6,140 nucleotides of DNA, taken from an uncultured Clostridia bacterium. Lineage in GTDB: Bacteria > Bacillota > Clostridia > Oscillospirales > Acutalibacteraceae. Below the pieces are notes generated by a model. That model searched no databases. It had not been told where the DNA came from and saw only the letters and a list, made by a program, of their open reading frames with translations. Below are positions 1-6,140 of the stretch, one piece after another. The stretch spans positions 1 to 6,140 of the forward strand of contig CAMEMA010000061.1 in NCBI GenBank assembly GCA_945926705.1. The letters are read 5' to 3'. The translations under genes were made by a program, and so were the position numbers. The number at the start of each line of letters is the position of its first letter. The stretch's first letter is position 1.

Positions 1-1229
1 ATATATGTTCCGTCACTCTGCAAGCGTACGCTAAACTTTTGTGCATTGGTCCCGTTCTTTTCCCAAAGTCTGAGATTTGCTCCGTTTTCTTTTGATGCAC
101 CTTCTATATCCATTACTTTTCCTTTTTCCAATGCACTTTCAATTATGTATGTGCCGTTGTTAAGCTCGGGCTTTTCGTAACGAGTAGGTAACGGAAACAG
201 TTTGTTCATTACAACTTTAGCGTATGCATAGTTTTGATGTGAATAAATACAGTTTCCCCCTGTATTTATACAAAAAAGAGGTACGTTGTAACTTGCAAAA
301 GGCGCATATGCAATGTCTATATATTCTCCATTTAATCTATTAACTTTTCTTTGATATTTATTCAGAACATAAAAACTGTAAAAAGTTTGGTGTTGTAACG
401 CTCTATGGTCTCGTTGCCGTGCTTCTAAAGAAAAATATGCATATCTATTTCGTTCCTTAACAACATCATATACTTCTTTTAAATCATCTATATTTTCCCC
501 CAAAGCATTGTGATGAAAATAACTGATATCTCCACATGGTACACGAATGTCTTTTCCTAAAATTTCATACAAAAACATAATACTTGACATGCGTTGACAA
601 AAAAAGCCTTCGCCAGTATGAGCCCCTTTTTTCGCCGCATTTTTTAATGCTCTTTTGTGTTCACGATTATATCTGTCATACTGATTTCTACCAATCTTTT
701 GATTATGAAGTACATATGGCACAACTTTACTATCATGAACATAAAAAAAATCCGACTTTTTCAATGGCTTACCTATAAAATAATCATCATTCATGTATAT
801 AAAATTATTTGATACTCCAAATTTCTTAAGTCTCCAAAAATTAAATTCGAATGTTATGGAGGAAGCGCTATCAAAGCCTAAAACATCATTATCTTTAATA
901 TATACTATTTTATCGCTTATTAATTTTGGATCTTTGAAATATTTAACTTTTTCATTTGGCATTACAATATATATTTTTCTAATCCATGGAATATTTTTTA
1001 AAACCGAACGTACCGAATATTTCAGTTCACCATTATCTTCATCTTTTTTTATGTGCGACAAGCCTTTTCTAACAAGATGTGGATCGGTAAAATCAATATA
1101 TTTTATAACTACGTCAATTGGCTCTTTTGCAAGAATTTCGCTGTCTGTAGACGCAAAAACCGCGCTGAAACCGGAAAGTAAAATTGCACTCAAACATAAT
1201 AAAAAAAGCAGAAATTTATTTTTTTTCAT
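1..1229 (-). CDS. Exported Stealth-family sugar-1-phosphate transferase with C-terminal ricin-type lectin domain (3' end beyond window)
   Basis: The frame is open from ATG 1229 to the window edge, 409 codons without a stop, and I translated it fully by hand. Residues 1-26 form a textbook signal peptide: KKNK n-region, Leu-rich core, cleavage after AVFA. All four conserved regions of the Stealth family are recognisable. CR1 is IDVVIKYIDFTDP (38-50). CR2 (about 65-160) includes LKYSVRSVLKNIPWIRKIYI and IYMNDDYF (D148, D149). CR3 (about 238-290) starts at FHHNALGENIDDLKEVYD. CR4 (316-352) has PLFCIN and LFPLPTRYE. Stealth enzymes, such as bacterial capsule hexose-phosphate transferases and eukaryotic GlcNAc-1-phosphotransferase, move a sugar-1-phosphate from a nucleotide sugar onto a glycan. 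From about 357 a ricin B-type repeat begins (NGTYIIESAL, NGTNAQKF) and continues out of the window. About 75 residues between CR2 and CR3 match nothing I recognise. The usual Asn-Asp of CR4 reads NT here. Acceptor and donor are unknown. The family call is firm; secretion is inferred from the signal peptide. Confidence 0.86.
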   Translation of the reverse strand, partial: MKKNKFLLFLLCLSAILLSGFSAVFASTDSEILAKEPIDVVIKYIDFTDPHLVRKGLSHIKKDEDNGELKYSVRSVLKNIPWIRKIYIVMPNEKVKYFKDPKLISDKIVYIKDNDVLGFDSASSITFEFNFWRLKKFGVSNNFIYMNDDYFIGKPLKKSDFFYVHDSKVVPYVLHNQKIGRNQYDRYNREHKRALKNAAKKGAHTGEGFFCQRMSSIMFLYEILGKDIRVPCGDISYFHHNALGENIDDLKEVYDVVKERNRYAYFSLEARQRDHRALQHQTFYSFYVLNKYQRKVNRLNGEYIDIAYAPFASYNVPLFCINTGGNCIYSHQNYAYAKVVMNKLFPLPTRYEKPELNNGTYIIESALEKGKVMDIEGASKENGANLRLWEKNGTNAQKFSVRLQSDGTY

Positions 1230-1235
1230 TTTAAA

Positions 1236-2204
1236 TTACTTCCTCCCTACAGTAAGATATTTTTTACAAATATCTTTGTAAAAAGAGGTTTTTCTAGCAT
1301 AGTTCCACCAATGTTTTCCAAAAGCCACTTTAGGATTATTCCAAGGTTTACGTATACAGTGAATTATAGACAAATTATCAAAAGCGCTTTCCATTTCTTT
1401 TTGAGTATATCCGTTTTTGCAATATTTCTTCCAATCATTTCTTTGAGAATAATAATTAAACATTCCAAAGCGAGGAGAAAGCTTACCGATTTTTCCTCGA
1501 CAAACGTAATTTATTACGGTTTTATCATGCTGAGCCAGCTTATTATTGTTTTCTTTTATAAATTTATTAAACTTTTGAACCATATTGTCTCTTCGCATGT
1601 CTTTGAGATTCATTACCATTACTCCGGCACATATGTACTTATCGCATTTTATCCCGAATTTACTGAGCCTATGAGGATAATCGTCTAAAAGTCCCCTGCA
1701 ATAAAGTCCTGTCATATCTAAATTATACATTTCACGTAAATCTTTAAATATAAGTGTATCTCCGTCCAACCATAAAATTTTATCAATATTCGGAAGTTTG
1801 TACGGTAGCGATAAACGATAATAAGTAGGAGTTGTAATATGGCCCTTATCGTAAGCGCTGCTGTATTCTTTCCCCATATTTATAAATTTTATCTTGCATT
1901 TGTTATATTTTTTAGTAAGAGACATAATTTTATCTTTATTATCGTTTGTGAATTTTGAAGGATGCATTATATAAAAGTCGTAAAATGTATCTTTAGAAGC
2001 GTTTTCCATCATGGAAGTTATTGACACAATTGTAGGATAAGTATATCCGTCGTCTAAAGCCATCGCTATCGGAATATTTACTTGCTCCTTATTTTGCTTA
2101 GAGTTCACCGCAAAAATGTTTACACATCCCAAAAATATAAAAATAGTTGCAAAAATAAAAGTAAAAACGGTTTTAAATTTTAAATTTTGTTTCATGCTAT
2201 ACAT
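1236..2204 (-). CDS. Glycosyltransferase family 8 protein with N-terminal signal sequence
   Basis: A 322-residue protein with the GT8 (GT-A fold, retaining) signature. It has a nucleotide-sugar binding start (IPIAMALDDGY, 44-54), the metal-binding DxD as WLDGDTLIFKDL with D147 and D149, the acceptor-loop motif ICAGVMVMNL (191-200), QHDKTVINYV (225-234), and the C-terminal IIHCIRKPWN (280-289) corresponding to the family's H...KPW manganese and donor motif. Family members move a hexose from a UDP-sugar onto lipopolysaccharide, glycogenin or surface glycans. Bacterial members are usually cytoplasmic, but here residues 11-31 are a hydrophobic core after a basic n-region, with a possible signal peptidase I site after NIFA (32). 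FLGC (24-27) is a poor lipobox. The start is ambiguous: AAGGAG at 2212-2207 is only two bases from ATG 2204 and eleven from the in-frame ATG 2195 (M4), which would give the more usual MKQN beginning. It is the first gene of a pair with the Stealth gene. Donor and acceptor cannot be told from sequence. Confidence 0.9.
   Translation of the reverse strand: MYSMKQNLKFKTVFTFIFATIFIFLGCVNIFAVNSKQNKEQVNIPIAMALDDGYTYPTIVSITSMMENASKDTFYDFYIMHPSKFTNDNKDKIMSLTKKYNKCKIKFINMGKEYSSAYDKGHITTPTYYRLSLPYKLPNIDKILWLDGDTLIFKDLREMYNLDMTGLYCRGLLDDYPHRLSKFGIKCDKYICAGVMVMNLKDMRRDNMVQKFNKFIKENNNKLAQHDKTVINYVCRGKIGKLSPRFGMFNYYSQRNDWKKYCKNGYTQKEMESAFDNLSIIHCIRKPWNNPKVAFGKHWWNYARKTSFYKDICKKYLTVGRK
1239..1246 (-). promoter_or_regulatory. 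Ribosome binding site of the Stealth gene, inside the end of the GT8 gene
   Basis: Read on the minus strand, GGAGGAAG (1246-1239) lies 9 to 12 bases before ATG 1229. It is made of the last sense codons of the GT8 gene (GGG AGG AAG), whose stop TAA is at 1238-1236. Only six bases separate that stop from the next start. This fixes the Stealth start and points to translational coupling of the two genes. Confidence 0.8.
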
Positions 2205-2206
2205 TT

Positions 2207-2212
2207 CTCCTT
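2207..2212 (-). promoter_or_regulatory. Ribosome binding site of the GT8 gene (leaves start undecided)
   Basis: AAGGAG on the minus strand. It is two bases from ATG 2204, which is tight, and eleven bases from ATG 2195, which is long. Neither spacing is ideal, so the protein may begin at either methionine; the difference is three residues. Confidence 0.6.
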
Positions 2213-2514
2213 AAACTTTGATAATAAAAAACGACTATAATCGCATTTTAAATACAACATATTTTATTAACAGACTTTATTTTCACTCCTTCTTTTAAAA
2301 TAATTTTGAATGTTTTTTACTCCTTTCATAATTTAAAATCATTATTAATAACTATATATTACATAATATTTTACTTAACGTAAACTAAAAAATATTTTTT
2401 AATTATTATATATAAAAACGCAAATTAAAAATTATCTTTTTAAATGAATAATATTATTAATTAAACCTTCAATTGCATTTGACTTAAGGAAATTATTGAA
2501 AATTTTATAAATTT

Positions 2515-2547
2515 AAACAAAAAATAAGCCAGCTTACAAAGCTGACT
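2515..2547 (-). terminator. Rho-independent terminator of the macro-domain gene
   Basis: On the minus strand the RNA folds as AGUCAGCUU, loop UGU, AAGCUGGCU: a nine-pair stem with one G-U wobble (2547-2527). It is followed by UUAUUUUUUGUUU. It starts 21 bases after the stop codon of the macro-domain gene, so that gene's transcript ends before the GT8 gene, which needs its own promoter. Confidence 0.88.
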
Positions 2548-2568
2548 ATCTAAGTATAACTGATTTTA

Positions 2569-3453
2569 TTACTTAAGTATCTTTGAACAACATTCAAAGA
2601 ATTTTATGCCTTCTCCGTAACTTTTAAAATTACATAAATACACATTCATTCCTTGTTTTTTCGACTCAGACAATTCACTTAAAGCGTTATGTATAGCACT
2701 AAGAGCAACTACTGAACCTTTTTCTCCTACTCCGGGAGCTGCAAAAATACCGGTACTTATTGCCGGAACAACTATATTTTTTATATCTTTAGCGGAAGAT
2801 ACTTTTACTGTATTGTAGTATGCATCATATAATTTTTCGTATGCAATTTTTTCGTCTAAATAATCTCTAAAATCAGGTCCTACGGTTTGCATAACATAGT
2901 CTGCATTTTTACACTTTTTAGCTATTCCATATGAGTGATGTATAAATACATTTCCATCTCCTATTTCATAGTTACCTTCTTTTTTCCACTCATCAATTTC
3001 AGGAACCGAATATATTCCCATAGCGTCAAAAATAGCTTTACATACACCAAAACCCTTAACACCATAAGTATTTGCCGCATTGACGACAACTGTTTTTCCG
3101 TTATTACCGATTTCATTTAAAAATTCTTCATCCACTACACTACGATTTACAATTTTAACGTGTTTTTTCAGTAACTCAACTTCCTGACCGGAAAATTCAG
3201 TCTTCGCAGCGTCATATTCTAATTTTAGTTTCGTTGCAGAACCATTTGAATTACTACTGAATAACCGGGAAATAAGATATTCTCCCAAAGCTAAACTGTA
3301 AGTGCCAAACACAGCCTTTGTAAAGACAGACGAGCTTTTTTCATCTTTCTGATCCGGATTCACGGCTTTAGATACAGAACAAAACGGGGAACTTACAAAA
3401 AGAAGACATCCCATAGACTTACTCAAAAATTTCACTGCACTTTTTTCGACCAT
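2569..3453 (-). CDS. Macro-domain (ADP-ribose-binding) protein with probable signal peptide
   Basis: A 294-residue protein. The C-terminal two thirds (about 100-292) is a macro domain, a fold that binds ADP-ribose and, in many members, removes ADP-ribose from proteins or nucleic acids or hydrolyses ADP-ribose-1''-phosphate. Visible motifs are VVVNAAN (122-128, adenine and distal-ribose side, catalytic-Asn region), VMQTVGP (187-193), and VVPAISTGIFAAP (228-240, diphosphate-binding loop). The Gly-rich loop that normally reads GGGGV is KGFGV (133-137), so two glycines are replaced. Residues 1-30 look like a signal peptide: lysines at 4, 8 and 12, hydrophobic core MGCLLFVSSPF, possible cleavage after SKA. 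Residues 31-99 match nothing I know. The start is supported by TGAGGT (3466-3461) seven bases upstream. The gene ends in tandem TAA TAA. It has its own promoter and terminator, so it is monocistronic. The fold call is firm; activity on ADP-ribose and export are inferences. Confidence 0.87.
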   Translation of the reverse strand: MVEKSAVKFLSKSMGCLLFVSSPFCSVSKAVNPDQKDEKSSSVFTKAVFGTYSLALGEYLISRLFSSNSNGSATKLKLEYDAAKTEFSGQEVELLKKHVKIVNRSVVDEEFLNEIGNNGKTVVVNAANTYGVKGFGVCKAIFDAMGIYSVPEIDEWKKEGNYEIGDGNVFIHHSYGIAKKCKNADYVMQTVGPDFRDYLDEKIAYEKLYDAYYNTVKVSSAKDIKNIVVPAISTGIFAAPGVGEKGSVVALSAIHNALSELSESKKQGMNVYLCNFKSYGEGIKFFECCSKILK

Positions 3454-3488
3454 ATCATATACCTCATTTAATAAATATTATACTACTG

Positions 3489-3517
3489 ATTTTACTACAA
3501 TTAAGTTAAAAAATCAA
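3489..3517 (-). promoter_or_regulatory. Sigma-70-type promoter of the macro-domain gene
   Basis: On the minus strand there is a -35 box TTGATT (3517-3512), a 17-base spacer and a -10 box TAAAAT (3494-3489, five of six consensus bases). Transcription would start near 3482, leaving a leader of about 29 bases before ATG 3453, enough for the TGAGGT ribosome binding site. It lies downstream of the HtrA terminator, which fits a separate transcript. In such AT-rich DNA a chance match is possible. Confidence 0.6.
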
Positions 3518-3557
3518 TCAGAATATATTAAAATTATAATTATATATTATTATTAAT

Positions 3558-3595
3558 TTTATAAATTAAAAATCCACCCTTTAATTAGGTGAATT
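3558..3595 (-). terminator. Rho-independent terminator of the htrA gene
   Basis: On the minus strand AAUUCACC (3595-3588) pairs with GGUGGAUU (3578-3571) through one G-U wobble, across a nine-base loop. It is followed by a U-run (UUUUUAAUUU). The stem begins 14 bases after the htrA stop codon. It closes the ftsH-htrA transcription unit. Confidence 0.83.
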
Positions 3596-3609
3596 TTACT
3601 TTATAATTT

Positions 3610-4944
3610 CTATTTGATTGAAGACCTGTTGGTTTCCTGCGTTTCTCCTTTATCCTCAAGGAGCACTACATTTACATCAAACGAATGGGAACCAATGCGA
3701 TTTGAAGAGGGTCGATAAATTGAAAGTTTAACACTTTCTCCGGGTTTATGACTGTAAAGTTCACTGTAAAATACGTCCATATTTGTAATAGTCACATCAT
3801 TTATCTTTGTGATTATATCTCCTTCTTTGACTCCAATTGCAGTAAGATTACTGTCATTACTAATCTCGGAAACTATTATTCCTATAGGCACATTATAAAT
3901 CTGAGCTTGATAATTGCTTACCATTTTTCCCGAAAGTCCCAAACGTACTCTTCCTGAAACATAACCTTTTTCAATTATGTCATCTACAATAGATTTAACA
4001 GTATTGCTTGGAATTGCAAATCCCATTCCTTCACAATGCGCAACAGCAATCTTAGAAGAATTTATGCCTATTACCTGACCATACATGTTAATTAGCGGTC
4101 CGCCGGAATTTCCGGGATTTATAGCTGCATCAGTCTGTATGTACTTGACAAGACTATTGGCTGAACCCGATGAACAACGGTTAATTGCTGAAATTATTCC
4201 TCTTGTCAATGAACTTGCAAAATTTAGACCAAGAGGATTTCCCAATGCCAAAGCCGAAGCTCCAACTTTTACATTATCTGAATCCCCGAATTTTGCAGGT
4301 GTTAAACCTGCTTTATCAACTTTTATAACCGCTATATCTGTTTTACTGTCATACCCTATCACTTTTCCGGAAAACTCTTCATTAGTGTTTAAAACAATCT
4401 TTATATTATTTTCTTTAGAATTCCCGACAACGTGAGAGTTTGTTACAATATAACCTTTTTCGCTTATTATTATTCCAGAACCTTCACTTACCGGGTCTGA
4501 AATTATATCTGCTTTGGAATCATAAACGACAGCTCCTACTACAGACGGCGAAACACGCTCATAAATTGTTTCTGCCGAAAGCTCATTGGGGTCTTCCGGT
4601 TTTTGTTCAAACTTTATTTCCGATTCTCCCGAAGTATGATTTAAGGTCTGCGAATTAGTTTGAAGAGAAGAATTTACATGTTCCGAATTTTCTTTTTTGA
4701 AAGAATATATGATGTACGAAACGAGCATTACTAAAAGTGCAGCCAACAGTATCAATGATATTGTCAAGAATGTTTTTGTGTTGTTTTTCGGAGGTTTCTG
4801 TATATCTATATTTATTTCCTTATTATCCTCATTCTCGGAAAAATCTTCACTGCTGTCTGAAAATTTAATTGGAATAGAAGCTTTTTTGGGATAGCTGTAT
4901 TCTTCATCTTCTCGAAAATTATCGTTTTCAAAATTATCCTGCAT
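3610..4944 (-). CDS. htrA: HtrA/DegP-like membrane-anchored serine protease with one PDZ domain
   Basis: A 444-residue protein that degrades or refolds misfolded proteins outside the membrane. Residues 1-57 are an acidic, probably disordered cytoplasmic segment. Residues 58-82 form one transmembrane helix (TFLTISLILLAALLVMLVSY), followed by a Ser/Asn-rich linker to about 115. The trypsin-like domain has the complete triad: H171 in TNSHVVG, D203 in SKTDIAVIK, and S280 in NPGNSGGPL. A single PDZ domain (about 334-430) follows and would bind exposed substrate C-termini. One helix plus one PDZ is the usual Bacillota form. The start chosen is ATG 4944, because AAGGAG (4958-4953) lies eight bases upstream. 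The in-frame GTG at 4953 overlaps that site and cannot be the start. The gene begins 35 bp after the ftsH stop with no promoter visible between, so the two are probably cotranscribed. Nothing is truncated or missing. Confidence 0.95.
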   Translation of the reverse strand: MQDNFENDNFREDEEYSYPKKASIPIKFSDSSEDFSENEDNKEINIDIQKPPKNNTKTFLTISLILLAALLVMLVSYIIYSFKKENSEHVNSSLQTNSQTLNHTSGESEIKFEQKPEDPNELSAETIYERVSPSVVGAVVYDSKADIISDPVSEGSGIIISEKGYIVTNSHVVGNSKENNIKIVLNTNEEFSGKVIGYDSKTDIAVIKVDKAGLTPAKFGDSDNVKVGASALALGNPLGLNFASSLTRGIISAINRCSSGSANSLVKYIQTDAAINPGNSGGPLINMYGQVIGINSSKIAVAHCEGMGFAIPSNTVKSIVDDIIEKGYVSGRVRLGLSGKMVSNYQAQIYNVPIGIIVSEISNDSNLTAIGVKEGDIITKINDVTITNMDVFYSELYSHKPGESVKLSIYRPSSNRIGSHSFDVNVVLLEDKGETQETNRSSIK

Positions 4945-4952
4945 AAAATTCA

Positions 4953-4958
4953 CTCCTT
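4953..4958 (-). promoter_or_regulatory. Ribosome binding site that decides the htrA start
   Basis: AAGGAG on the minus strand, eight bases before ATG 4944. A longer frame opening with GTG at 4953-4951 would use a base of this site as part of its start codon, so the ATG is the credible start. Confidence 0.85.
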
Positions 4959-4979
4959 TTTATATAAACAAAACTGACT

Positions 4980-6140
4980 TTAATTTGCGGAACTCATCAT
5001 ACTGTAAAACTGTTCCTCATTCATCTTTTCATTTTTAATCAAAAATTCAGAAATTTGATGAAGTTTTTCAATATTATCGGAAAGTATTTTTTCTGTCTTT
5101 GAAAAACACGTCGTAACTATGTTATTTATTTCTTCATCAATTTTAGTTGCAGTAGTTTCTGAATAACTCTTAACATGACCCATATCCCTTCCTATAAATA
5201 CTTCATCATCCTCAGAATCATACACTATAGGGCCTAAAACATCGCTCATTCCAAATTTTGTAATCATGGAACGCGCAATTGAAGTTGCTCGTTGTAAATC
5301 ATTTGAAGCGCCTGTTGAAATATCACCTAAAATTAATTTTTCAGCTGCAATTCCTCCCAAAAGTACAACTATTCTTTCAAGCATTTTATTTCTGAAAGTA
5401 CAGCTTTCATCTTTTTCAGGTAGTGAAAGTGTATATCCTCCCGCTCTTCCTCTTGGAATAATGGATATTTCATGAACTTTATCTTGAGTTTTGCAAAAAT
5501 ACGTTGCAACAGCATGGCCGGACTCGTGATAAGCAGTGTGCTTTTTATCTTCTTCGGTTAATATTCTTGACCTTTTTTCCGGACCCATGGAAACTTTGGC
5601 TATAGATTCTTCAATTTCTTTCATCGTTATAAATTTGAGACCATTTCTTACGGCTAAAATTGCAGACTCATTCAATAAATTTTCCAAATCAGCTCCCGTA
5701 AATCCAGCAGTTGTTTTGGCAACCGTCTTTAGACTGACTTCCGGAGCAAACGGTTTTCCTCGTGCATGAACTTTAAGAATTTCTTCTCTTCCCTTCATAT
5801 CCGGATAACCTACGGTAACTTGCCTGTCAAATCTTCCCGGTCTTACCAAAGCGGGATCAAGTATGTCGAACCTGTTTGTGGCAGCTATAACTATGACTCC
5901 TTCATTTTTTCCAAATCCATCCATCTCTACCAAAAGCTGATTGAGAGTTTGCTCTTTTTCGTCGTGTCCACCGCCAAGTCCTGCGCCTCTTTTGCGTCCT
6001 ACAGCATCAATTTCATCTATAAATATAACGCAAGGAGAATTTTTCTTAGCTTGTTCAAATAAGTCCCTCACTCTGGAAGCGCCTACTCCTACAAACATCT
6101 CCACAAAATCAGAACCGGAAATCGAAAAGAAAGGAACACC
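4980..6140 (-). CDS. ftsH: ATP-dependent zinc metalloprotease FtsH (C-terminal 386 residues; 5' end outside window)
   Basis: FtsH is a hexameric membrane AAA+ protease that extracts and degrades membrane and short-lived cytosolic proteins. The frame is open to the window edge and begins inside the ATPase domain at GVPFFSISGSDFVEMFVG, so the transmembrane part and the Walker A motif lie outside. Numbering from the edge: the pore-loop aromatic F16 in MFVG, Walker B VIFIDEID (38-45), the second region of homology with arginine fingers R100 and R103 (LVRPGRFDRQ), the zinc site HESGH at 205-209 (bases 5528-5514) with catalytic E206, and the third zinc ligand D281 in GASNDLQRAT. The C-terminal tail is short and ends MMSSAN. 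Family members are about 600-650 residues, so roughly 60 percent is visible. The GTG at 6104 that could pass for a start is the internal valine of SDFVEM. All catalytic residues in view are intact. It is followed after 35 bp by htrA. Confidence 0.97.
   Translation of the reverse strand, partial: GVPFFSISGSDFVEMFVGVGASRVRDLFEQAKKNSPCVIFIDEIDAVGRKRGAGLGGGHDEKEQTLNQLLVEMDGFGKNEGVIVIAATNRFDILDPALVRPGRFDRQVTVGYPDMKGREEILKVHARGKPFAPEVSLKTVAKTTAGFTGADLENLLNESAILAVRNGLKFITMKEIEESIAKVSMGPEKRSRILTEEDKKHTAYHESGHAVATYFCKTQDKVHEISIIPRGRAGGYTLSLPEKDESCTFRNKMLERIVVLLGGIAAEKLILGDISTGASNDLQRATSIARSMITKFGMSDVLGPIVYDSEDDEVFIGRDMGHVKSYSETTATKIDEEINNIVTTCFSKTEKILSDNIEKLHQISEFLIKNEKMNEEQFYSMMSSAN

Larger units (their letters stand above)
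2205..2568. other. 364-bp AT-rich intergenic region between the macro-domain and GT8 genes
   Basis: No gene is supported here. In transcription order it holds the terminator of the macro-domain gene (2547-2515), then very AT-rich sequence, then the leader of the GT8 gene. The GT8 promoter must lie here, but I see only a weak candidate: TTTACG (2384-2379), a 17-base spacer, and TAATAT (2361-2356), each matching four of six consensus bases, which would give a leader of roughly 145 bases. Two unused Shine-Dalgarno-like sites, AAAGGAG (2326-2320) and AGGAG (2290-2286), lie in that leader without a normal start codon after them. Confidence 0.6.

Noticed and set aside
1..1229. Possible frameshift or broken gene in the Stealth frame
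   Set aside because: Hand translation of the whole stretch gave one unbroken frame with all conserved regions in order.
793..1281. Plus-strand open frame of 162 codons
   Set aside because: It lies antisense to the Stealth gene, which has intact motifs, a signal peptide and a ribosome binding site; the plus frame shows no recognisable domain.
2232..2243. Near-palindrome CGACTATAATCG upstream of the GT8 gene
   Set aside because: It is imperfect, single and short; there is too little to call it a binding site.
2370..2384. Inverted repeat TTTAC-GTTAA-GTAAA as an operator
   Set aside because: Arms of five bases in very AT-rich DNA are expected by chance and no regulator is nearby.
4085..4435. 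Plus-strand open frame of 116 codons
   Set aside because: It is antisense to the catalytic core of htrA, with no ribosome binding site or domain.
4945..4953. GTG start for htrA, three codons upstream of the ATG
   Set aside because: The GTG overlaps the AAGGAG ribosome binding site, while ATG 4944 is ideally spaced from it.
6096..6104. A start of ftsH at GTG 6104 or ATG 6098
   Set aside because: Both codons are internal to the conserved SDFVEMFVG stretch, and the frame continues without a stop to the window edge.
1..6140. CRISPR arrays, tRNA or rRNA genes, insertion sequences
   Set aside because: I saw no regularly spaced repeats, cloverleaf-like sequence, rRNA-like segment, transposase motif or terminal inverted repeats.

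Overview
The window is AT-rich. Every gene I can support lies on the minus strand, so transcription runs from position 6140 towards position 1. Purine-rich AGGAG ribosome binding sites, hairpin-plus-U terminators, an FtsH AAA+ protease and an HtrA with a cytoplasmic N-terminus, one membrane helix and one PDZ domain all suit a low-GC Gram-positive lineage (Bacillota, probably Clostridia). I cannot name a species. Three genes encode enzymes that handle nucleotide-derived substrates but carry signal peptides, which would fit a host-associated or intracellular bacterium; that is an inference.

Layout in transcription order. (1) 6140-4980: C-terminal two thirds of FtsH, cut by the window edge upstream of Walker B. 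(2) 4944-3610: an HtrA/DegP-like serine protease starting 35 bp after FtsH, so probably cotranscribed, ending in a clear rho-independent terminator at 3595-3558. (3) 3453-2569: a macro (ADP-ribose-binding) domain protein with a probable signal peptide, its own sigma-70-type promoter (3517-3489) and its own terminator (2547-2515), so a single-gene unit. (4) 2568-2205: a 364-bp AT-rich intergenic region holding that terminator and two unused Shine-Dalgarno-like sites. (5) 2204-1236: a glycosyltransferase family 8 (GT8) enzyme with an N-terminal signal sequence. (6) 1229-1 and beyond: a Stealth-family sugar-1-phosphate transferase with a signal peptide and a C-terminal ricin-type lectin domain. 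It is open through the window edge, and its ribosome binding site lies inside the last codons of the GT8 gene.

The genes fall into two groups. FtsH and HtrA form an envelope protein quality-control pair, one working on membrane and cytosolic clients and the other outside the membrane. The GT8 and Stealth genes form a translationally linked pair that could build or decorate a glycan. The most interesting feature is the GT8, Stealth and macro set: all three folds normally use cytosolic substrates (UDP-sugars or ADP-ribose), yet all three proteins look exported.
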